10,522 nucleotides of DNA from Thiotrichaceae bacterium (GTDB taxonomy: Bacteria; Pseudomonadota; Gammaproteobacteria; Thiotrichales; Thiotrichaceae). Positions 6,470-10,522 of the stretch are shown one piece after another. The first letter of the stretch is position 1, and the number at the start of each line of letters is the position of its first letter. Under the pieces are notes generated by a model that was given only the letters and a program-made list of their open reading frames with translations, did not search any database and was not told the origin of the DNA. Location: contig WGBH01000526.1 of the NCBI GenBank assembly GCA_015494435.1, positions 1 to 10,522 on the forward strand. The letters are read 5' to 3'. The position numbers were made by a program, and so were the translations under genes.

Positions 6470-6503
6470 TTTTAAAGATATCTTAAAGATTCAAACTTTG
6501 GGG

Positions 6504-6512
6504 ATTTTAGCA
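6504..6512 (-). promoter_or_regulatory. candidate extended -10 promoter for cca
   Basis: The minus strand reads TGCTAAAAT from 6512 to 6504, an extended -10 form (TGnTAAAAT). A plausible start near 6497 gives a leader of about 75 bases. The -35 is weak (TTCTGA at 16 bases). It overlaps the 5' part of the candidate plus-strand transcript at 6476-6646, so the two transcripts would be antisense at their 5' ends. Confidence 0.35.
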
Positions 6513-6516
6513 TAAA

Positions 6517-6561
6517 ATGAAGAATTCAGAATTTATAACGCCAAATCAAGTATTTCAGTAG
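6517..6561 (+). other. possible 14-residue ORF in the candidate small RNA
   Basis: ATG 6517 to TAG 6559-6561 would encode MKNSEFITPNQVFQ. GGGGA at 6500-6504 lies 12 bases upstream, a slightly long but possible ribosome-site spacing. Nothing about the peptide is recognisable. It could make the transcript a dual-function RNA or a leader-peptide attenuator, or be chance. Confidence 0.15.
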
Positions 6562-6618
6562 AAAACGAAATTATTTTGCAACAATAATACTAATAATTCG
6601 TCATAAAAATAAGAATAT

Positions 6619-6646
6619 AGCCATATCATTATTTTATGGCTTTTTA
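6619..6646 (+). terminator. intrinsic terminator-like hairpin upstream of sqr
   Basis: AGCCATA (6619-6625) pairs with TATGGCT (6635-6641) across a 9-base loop, and the stem runs into TTTTT (6641-6645). The 7-bp stem has only three G-C pairs, so termination may be partial. It lies between divergent genes and would act on a plus-strand transcript starting within the gap. Confidence 0.5.
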
Positions 6647-6675
6647 TTGACGAACGGTCGGTTTTATGGTGTTAT
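6647..6675 (+). promoter_or_regulatory. probable promoter of sqr
   Basis: TTGACG (6647-6652), 17 bases, TGTTAT (6670-6675): five of six and four of six consensus matches. Start near 6682 gives a leader of about 90 bases before the sqr ATG at 6773. It begins immediately after the upstream T-run, so sqr can be expressed independently of the upstream transcript. Confidence 0.5.
6650..6662. promoter_or_regulatory. operator-like dyad over the sqr promoter
   Basis: ACGAACGGTCGGT has the symmetric form AC-NN-AC-N-GT-NN-GT. It overlaps the -35 box and spacer of the sqr promoter and is G+C-rich compared with the surrounding DNA. The layout resembles operators of TetR-like repressors in general. No regulator gene is in the window and the site does not identify one. 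Confidence 0.3.
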
Positions 6676-6759
6676 CGGATACTCGTAATAAAAACAATAT
6701 AGTTCAATTTAAAACTTGTCGCTAAAAATAACAGGTTAATTTTTTAACAATCAGAAAAT

Positions 6760-6763
6760 GGAG
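6760..6763 (+). promoter_or_regulatory. ribosome binding site that decides the sqr start
   Basis: GGAG lies 9 bases before the ATG at 6773. It falls inside the five codons that a start at the in-frame ATG 6758 would add, and 6758 has no purine-rich site of its own. This, and the alignment of the N-terminus (MAHIVVLGAGTGG) with the family, sets the start at 6773. Confidence 0.75.
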
Positions 6764-6772
6764 TGGTCAAAA

Positions 6773-8047
6773 ATGGCTCATATCGTAGTACTAGGGGCTG
6801 GAACGGGCGGAATGCCAGCAGCATACGAATTAAGAGATGAATTGGGGAAAGAACATGAAATTACGCTTATCAATGAGCGTGATTACTTCCAGTTTACACC
6901 ATCAAATCCTTGGGTTGGTGTAGGATGGAGAGGTCGTAATGATATTACTTTTGGTATTGAAAAATACGTTTCACGCAAAGGCATCAACTTTGTTGCTGAT
7001 CGTTGTGAAAAAATCGACGCAAAAAATAATAAGCTAGAAATGAAAAATGGCGATATTATCGCTTATGACTATCTTGTCATCACTACCGGCCCTAAACTTC
7101 ACTTTGATGAAGTCGAAGGTAGCGGTCCTCATGGTGGACATACCCATTCTGTTTGTACTGTAGACCACGCTGAAGCATTCTACGAAGACTACAAAAAACA
7201 AATTGAAAAAGGCAGTGGTCATATTGTTGTTGGTGCAATGCCCTTTGCAAGTTGCTTTGGTCCTGCATATGAGTTTGCCATGATTGTTGATACCGATCTA
7301 CGTAAACGCAAAATTCGTGATAAATTTCATATTACCCTAGTTACTTCAGAACCTTATGTTGGTCATTTAGGTCTTGGTGGTGTGGGTGACTCTAAAGGCA
7401 TGTTAGAATCGAAATTGCGTATGCAACATATTAAATGGATTGTAAATGCTAAAACCACCAAAGTTGAAGAAGGTAAAATGTTCGTTAGCGAACTCAATTC
7501 TAAGGGTGAACTACATAAAGAACACGAAATAGAATTTGACCTTGCGATGATGCTCCCCTCCTTCTTTGGTGTTGATGTAGTGACTAAGGTTGAAGGGCTT
7601 TGTAATCCACGTGGCTTTGTTATGGTCGATGACTATCAACGCAATCCAACCTACAAAAATATTTATTCCGCAGGTGTTTGTATTGCTATTCCTCCCGTTG
7701 ACGCAACACCCGTAGCAACAGGTGCACCTAAAACAGGTTATATGATTGAGTCAATGGTCACCGCACTAGTGCATAATATTGAAGAGGAACTCTCTGGAAA
7801 AGAACCTTCTCATACAGGAACTTGGACAGCATTATGTTTAGCTGACTTCGGTGATTCGGGTGCAGCGTTTGTCGCCATTCCACAAATTCCACCACGTAAT
7901 GTCGCATGGTTTAAAGCAGGTAAATGGGTACATCTCGCTAAAATTGCCTTTGAGAAATACTTTATGCGTAAAATGAAAAAAGGTAGCTCTGAACCCTTCT
8001 ATGAGAAGTCTATTTTGAAAATGATGGGTATTAACCGATTGAAATAA
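6773..8047 (+). CDS. sqr: sulfide:quinone oxidoreductase, type I-like
   Basis: FAD-dependent peripheral membrane enzyme that oxidises sulfide to polysulfide/sulfur and passes electrons to quinone. It is 424 residues from the ATG at 6773; the well-studied Acidithiobacillus ferrooxidans enzyme is about 434 and, from memory, very similar throughout. The N-terminal FAD motif is VLGAGTGGMPAAYEL (6-20), followed by YFQFTPSNPWVGVGW (38-52). The three catalytic cysteines of this type are all present: Cys128 (SVCTVDHAE), Cys161 (ASCFGPAYE) and Cys355 (ALCLADFGD). GAPKTGYMIESM (317-328) is the second flavin-binding region. The basic amphipathic C-terminus (about 380-424) likely anchors it to the membrane. 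Flavocytochrome c sulfide dehydrogenase is less likely: no signal peptide and no cytochrome partner. It stands alone between two terminators and has its own probable promoter. Confidence 0.93.
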   Translation: MAHIVVLGAGTGGMPAAYELRDELGKEHEITLINERDYFQFTPSNPWVGVGWRGRNDITFGIEKYVSRKGINFVADRCEKIDAKNNKLEMKNGDIIAYDYLVITTGPKLHFDEVEGSGPHGGHTHSVCTVDHAEAFYEDYKKQIEKGSGHIVVGAMPFASCFGPAYEFAMIVDTDLRKRKIRDKFHITLVTSEPYVGHLGLGGVGDSKGMLESKLRMQHIKWIVNAKTTKVEEGKMFVSELNSKGELHKEHEIEFDLAMMLPSFFGVDVVTKVEGLCNPRGFVMVDDYQRNPTYKNIYSAGVCIAIPPVDATPVATGAPKTGYMIESMVTALVHNIEEELSGKEPSHTGTWTALCLADFGDSGAAFVAIPQIPPRNVAWFKAGKWVHLAKIAFEKYFMRKMKKGSSEPFYEKSILKMMGINRLK

Positions 8048-8068
8048 GTTCTTAATTGTTTAGACTAC

Positions 8069-8104
8069 AACGGCAATTATCGTTTCGATACTTGCCGTTT
8101 TTTT
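8069..8104 (+). terminator. strong intrinsic terminator after sqr
   Basis: AACGGCAA (8069-8076) pairs with TTGCCGTT (8092-8099). Inside it, TATCG (8078-8082) pairs with CGATA (8086-8090) around a TTT loop, separated by one T/C mismatch. A run of seven T (8098-8104) follows. This is a textbook terminator, only 17 bases before the nadC ATG. Confidence 0.88.
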
Positions 8105-8121
8105 ATGCTTGGGAATCAATC

Positions 8122-8970
8122 ATGGAACTACCAGAAAATATTCAAGAAACCATACAACGCGCAATCACAGAAGATGTAGGTAGTGGCGATGTCACCGCCG
8201 ATTTAATTAATAATAATCGACAATCAAAAGCCCGTGTTATTTGCCGAGAAAATGCCATACTCTCTGGAAAGGCTTGGTTTAATGCTGTTTTTCATCAAAT
8301 AGACCGTCATATCAAAATAAAATGGAATTTTGAAGATAGTGATTTTATCAGCGCAAATTCAACTCTCTGCACTTTATCAGGAAATTCTCGCTCGCTATTA
8401 AGTGGTGAACGTGTAGCACTCAATTTTCTGCAAACTTTATCTGCTACTGCAACACAAACAAAACAATATGTGGACTGTATTGCTGGACATCACGCCGTAA
8501 TTCTCGATACACGTAAAACACTCCCCAATTTACGCTTAGCACAAAAATATGCCGTTACTTGTGGTGGAGGCGTTAACCACCGCAACGCCCTTTATGATAT
8601 GATTTTAATCAAAGAAAACCATATTATAGCAGTGGGTTCAATAACAGAAGCTATTAAACAAGCTCGCCTATTGCATCCTACTCTTAAAGTTGAAGTAGAA
8701 ACAGAGAACCTCAAAGAATTTTATGAAGCAAGCCAAGCCAATGCCGATATTATCATGCTTGATAATTTTAGCCTTGAGGATATGCAAATAGCAGTGGCTA
8801 AAAATAAAGGTAAATCAATCAAATTAGAAGCATCTGGCGGAGTTGATTTAAGTACCGTAAAAGCGATTGCAGCAACAGGCGTTGACTATATCTCTGTAGG
8901 AGAAATCACCAAAAATATCAAAGCAATTGATTTATCAATGCGCTTTAAAGAAATTCCAAGCAAGCATTGA
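8122..8970 (+). CDS. nadC: nicotinate-nucleotide pyrophosphorylase (quinolinate phosphoribosyltransferase)
   Basis: Converts quinolinate and PRPP to nicotinate mononucleotide, CO2 and pyrophosphate, joining de novo quinolinate synthesis (NadB, NadA) to the common NAD pathway. The ATG at 8122 gives 282 residues (family 280-300). GGGA at 8111-8114 with 7-base spacing supports it; a longer frame from a TTG at 8056 would start inside the upstream terminator. Motifs: EDVGSGDVT (17-25); LDTRKTLPNLR (128-138); KYAVTCGGGVNHR (142-154); IKENH (163-167); VEVE (190-193); MLDNF (212-216); LEASGGV (235-241); DYISVGEIT (255-263). These carry the substrate-binding Arg, His and Lys residues of the family. 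Its stop overlaps the start of the next gene. Confidence 0.97.
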   Translation: MELPENIQETIQRAITEDVGSGDVTADLINNNRQSKARVICRENAILSGKAWFNAVFHQIDRHIKIKWNFEDSDFISANSTLCTLSGNSRSLLSGERVALNFLQTLSATATQTKQYVDCIAGHHAVILDTRKTLPNLRLAQKYAVTCGGGVNHRNALYDMILIKENHIIAVGSITEAIKQARLLHPTLKVEVETENLKEFYEASQANADIIMLDNFSLEDMQIAVAKNKGKSIKLEASGGVDLSTVKAIAATGVDYISVGEITKNIKAIDLSMRFKEIPSKH

Positions 8971-9893
8971 GAAAAAATAATCATCTCACAAATCCTTTAC
9001 CGATTCGCAATGGCGTTAGTGCTAGTCGTGTCTGGCTTCCTAAAGGAAACTGGAGGCTAATATTAGATTTTCTCGTAGAAAAATTTCCAAATATTGAGCC
9101 AGAGGTAATACGCACAAGAATGCAACGCGGTGAAATAATAGATAGTAAAGGCAACTGTTATGGTATTAATAGCCCCTATCGCAGCGGTATCCATCTATTT
9201 TATTACCGTGAATTAGACAATGAAACAGACATTCCTTTTCAAGCCACTGTATTGTATCGGGATGAACATATTTTAGTTGCTGACAAACCCCATTTTTTAC
9301 CCGTTGTTCCGTCTGGACGCTTTTTACATCAAACCTTACTAGTACGTTTAAAAAAAGCGTTTCAATTGGATCAACTAACCCCCATTCACCGTATTGATCG
9401 AGAAACAGCAGGCGTGGTTATGTTTTGTATTAACCCTAAAAGCCGTGGTTACTACCAATCTTTATTTCAACAACGAAAAATACAAAAAAACTACCAAGCC
9501 ATTGCAGGCTACAATAAAACAATGCAACAGCAATCCTTACCACTGATTCATCGCAGTAAAATGGTAAAAGGAGAACCTTTTTTTCGTATGCAAGAAATTG
9601 AAGGAGAACCCAATTCTGAAACCATGATTGATATTATTGAAACCCAAGGAAAATACGCTCTATACAATTTAAAACCCGTTAGCGGCCGACAACATCAACT
9701 GCGAGTCCACCTTGCTAGTCTTGGCTGCCCCATTTTGCACGACCCTTTTTACCCTGAATTACAACCCTGTAAAGGTGATGATTTTAGTAAACCATTGCAA
9801 TTACTCGCTAAATCCATCGCCTTTATCGACCCAATAAGCCATCAAAAACACTATTTTGAAAGCCAACGTAAACTCAATTGGAAAAATCCTTAA
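8967..9893 (+). CDS. RluA-family pseudouridine synthase
   Basis: Converts uridine to pseudouridine in a structured RNA, probably rRNA or tRNA; the exact site cannot be read from the sequence. 308 residues from a TTG start at 8967 that overlaps the nadC stop (TTGA), suggesting translational coupling. No ATG or GTG lies before the conserved NPLPIRNGVSASRVWLP (9-25). The catalytic motif is HRIDRETAG (141-149, Asp144). The RNA-binding/active-site motif is KPVSGRQHQLRVHLASLG (236-253), and DPFYP is at 259-263. An N-terminal region (about 20-90, WRLILDFLVEKFP through YYRELD) acts like a short S4-type extension seen in a subgroup of proteobacterial RluA enzymes (inferred). It converges on the tRNA-Arg gene; no clear terminator follows. 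Confidence 0.9.
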   Translation: MRKNNHLTNPLPIRNGVSASRVWLPKGNWRLILDFLVEKFPNIEPEVIRTRMQRGEIIDSKGNCYGINSPYRSGIHLFYYRELDNETDIPFQATVLYRDEHILVADKPHFLPVVPSGRFLHQTLLVRLKKAFQLDQLTPIHRIDRETAGVVMFCINPKSRGYYQSLFQQRKIQKNYQAIAGYNKTMQQQSLPLIHRSKMVKGEPFFRMQEIEGEPNSETMIDIIETQGKYALYNLKPVSGRQHQLRVHLASLGCPILHDPFYPELQPCKGDDFSKPLQLLAKSIAFIDPISHQKHYFESQRKLNWKNP

Positions 9894-10007
9894 GCAACGG
9901 CATTGTAGAGCAATTCACAACCCCCTCCCATCGAAGCAAGGAACTATAACGAACGCTAAAACATTGACAGACTTGCAAAAAAAGCAATCAGATAAATAAT
10001 AAATCAT

Positions 10008-10084
10008 TGGCACTCCAAGCAGGAGTCGAACCTGCGACCTGCCCCTTAGGAGGGGGCCACTCTATCCAGCTGAGCTATTGGAGC
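10008..10084 (-). tRNA. tRNA-Arg, anticodon CCT (reads AGG)
   Basis: A 77-base cloverleaf on the minus strand: acceptor GCTCCAA / TTGGAGT; D arm GCTC-AGCTGGATA-GAGT; anticodon stem GCCCC / GGGGC with loop CTCCTAA, anticodon CCT at 10050-10048; a 5-base variable loop; and T arm GCAGG-TTCGACT-CCTGC. Discriminator G and CCA are encoded. The first acceptor pair is G-U rather than the usual G-C. It lies 53 bases after mutS on the same strand. Confidence 0.96.
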
Positions 10085-10104
10085 ATGATTTTAAGGGGGG
10101 GGCA

Positions 10105-10110
10105 ATTGTA
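10105..10110 (-). promoter_or_regulatory. candidate tRNA-Arg promoter -10 with C-rich discriminator
   Basis: The minus strand reads TACAAT from 10110 to 10105, then TG and eight C (10102-10095) across the expected start region. The -35 is weak. A G+C-rich discriminator is a known hallmark of stringently controlled stable-RNA promoters, which would fit a tRNA gene. Confidence 0.4.
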
Positions 10111-10137
10111 GCGAATTTTTTTGAAAACTTCTTGTTT

Positions 10138-10522
10138 TTATCCGAGTAATTTTTTTAATTCATAAAGTTGATGCAATGCTTGTCGTGGGGTCAATTCATC
10201 AGGGTTAATAGCAATAAGGGCTTGTTTAACTTGTTTAATATCTTCTGTTTCTTCATTTTTTTCTGTTGAAAATGACAATGCCAGTGGCAAGGTTTGTCCT
10301 TCTTTTGGATTATTATGTGATTGTTCTTCTAAATATTGTAGTTTTTTGCGGGCTTGCGCAATAACGACTTTAGGTACACCTGCAAGCTGAGCGACTTGTA
10401 AACCGTAGCTTTGATTAGCCGCGCCGTCTTTTACGCTGTGTAGAAAGACGATTTTTTCACCGTGTTCAATTGCATCAATATGTACATTAGCAATGCTAGC
10501 AATTTTTTCTGGTAGGCTGGTG
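10138..10522 (-). CDS. mutS: DNA mismatch repair protein MutS, C-terminal part (cut by the window edge)
   Basis: Mismatch-recognition ATPase; only about the last 127 codons are in the window, with the 5' end beyond 10522. Reading from the edge: SLPEKIASIANVHIDAIEHG, then IVFLHSVKDGAANQSYGLQV and AQLAGVPKVVIAQARKKLQ. This is the conserved end of domain V, which mediates the dimer contacts around the ATPase site. A variable, acidic linker follows (about 85 to 50 residues from the end), and then the small C-terminal dimerisation element INPDELTPRQALHQLYELKK. The stop TAA is at 10138-10140. The Walker motifs lie outside the window. No frameshift is seen. The tRNA-Arg gene follows 53 bases downstream. 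Confidence 0.95.
   Translation of the reverse strand, partial: TSLPEKIASIANVHIDAIEHGEKIVFLHSVKDGAANQSYGLQVAQLAGVPKVVIAQARKKLQYLEEQSHNNPKEGQTLPLALSFSTEKNEETEDIKQVKQALIAINPDELTPRQALHQLYELKKLLG

Larger units (their letters stand above)
6476..6646 (+). ncRNA. candidate sigma-E-dependent small RNA (or terminated sqr leader)
   Basis: A transcript from the sigma-E-like promoter at 6442-6469 would begin near 6476 and end at the hairpin/T-run at 6619-6646, giving about 170 bases. E. coli and Salmonella use sigma-E-dependent small RNAs (MicA, RybB, MicL) to repress outer-membrane protein mRNAs; no sequence relation to these is claimed. The body is A+U-rich with only a 14-codon ORF, so it is mainly non-coding. 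Alternatively it is a leader whose terminator attenuates transcription into sqr. The evidence is motif order only. Confidence 0.4.
6423..6772. other. divergent intergenic region cca / sqr (350 bases)
   Basis: No normal-sized gene on either strand. From left to right it holds a sigma-E-like promoter (6442-6469), a possible cca promoter on the minus strand, a 14-codon ORF (6517-6561), a terminator-like hairpin with T-run (6619-6646), a sigma-70-like promoter with an overlapping dyad (6647-6675), and the sqr leader with its ribosome site. The order promoter-terminator-promoter is what one expects of an independent small transcript upstream of sqr. Confidence 0.6.

Noticed and set aside
6758..6772. 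sqr start at ATG 6758 (MEWSK extension)
   Set aside because: The extra codons are the ribosome binding site of the ATG at 6773.
8056..8121. N-terminal extension of nadC from a TTG at 8056
   Set aside because: The extension translates the sqr terminator hairpin; the family N-terminus begins at the ATG 8122.
9894..10007. Intrinsic terminator between the RluA gene and tRNA-Arg
   Set aside because: Only a 4-bp TTGC/GCAA stem around seven A is visible, too weak to call.
1..10522. CRISPR array, insertion sequence, integrase or defence genes
   Set aside because: No regular spaced repeats and no such proteins on either strand; every gene has a housekeeping or metabolic assignment except the DUF3144 gene.

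Overview
The window is a low-GC (A+T-rich) stretch of chromosome from a gammaproteobacterium, most likely a sulfur oxidiser. The evidence is the order nadB divergent from rpoE-rseA-rseB-rseC, as in enteric bacteria and pseudomonads, an enteric-type multifunctional cca, an RluA-type enzyme, and a flavoprotein close to the type I sulfide:quinone oxidoreductase of Acidithiobacillus. A Thiotrichales-like or related lineage would fit, but the sequence alone does not fix the taxon. No transposase, phage gene, CRISPR array or origin is visible.

Layout. Minus strand 81-2054: nadB (L-aspartate oxidase) followed by a small DUF3144-type gene. Positions 2055-2590 are a 536-base divergent regulatory region with several candidate promoters, a strong 18-bp hairpin, dyads and two tiny ORFs. 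Plus strand 2591-5196: rpoE, rseA, rseB, rseC (sigma-E, its membrane anti-sigma factor, the periplasmic sensor and a redox-type membrane protein). cca (5193-6422, minus) meets rseC tail to tail with overlapping stop codons. Positions 6423-6772 are a second divergent region. It holds a sigma-E-like promoter (GGAACTT, 16 bases, TCTAC), a hairpin/T-run terminator about 170 bases downstream, and then a separate promoter for sqr. sqr (6773-8047) ends in a strong intrinsic terminator. nadC (8122-8970) and an RluA-family pseudouridine synthase (8967-9893) follow and overlap by 4 bases. On the minus strand lie tRNA-Arg(CCT), 10008-10084, and the 3' end of mutS, 10138 to the window edge.

How the genes relate. 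nadB and nadC encode the first and last enzymes of de novo quinolinate/NAD synthesis, though they are not adjacent and nadA is absent here. The rpoE operon is the envelope-stress circuit. cca, the RluA enzyme and the tRNA gene belong to RNA maturation. SQR feeds electrons from sulfide into the quinone pool.

The most interesting point is the cca-sqr gap. A sigma-E-type promoter and a terminator bracket a roughly 170-base non-coding stretch only 1.3 kb from the sigma-E operon. This suggests an undescribed sigma-E-dependent small RNA, or a stress-controlled attenuated leader of sqr. It is an inference from motifs and needs transcript data.
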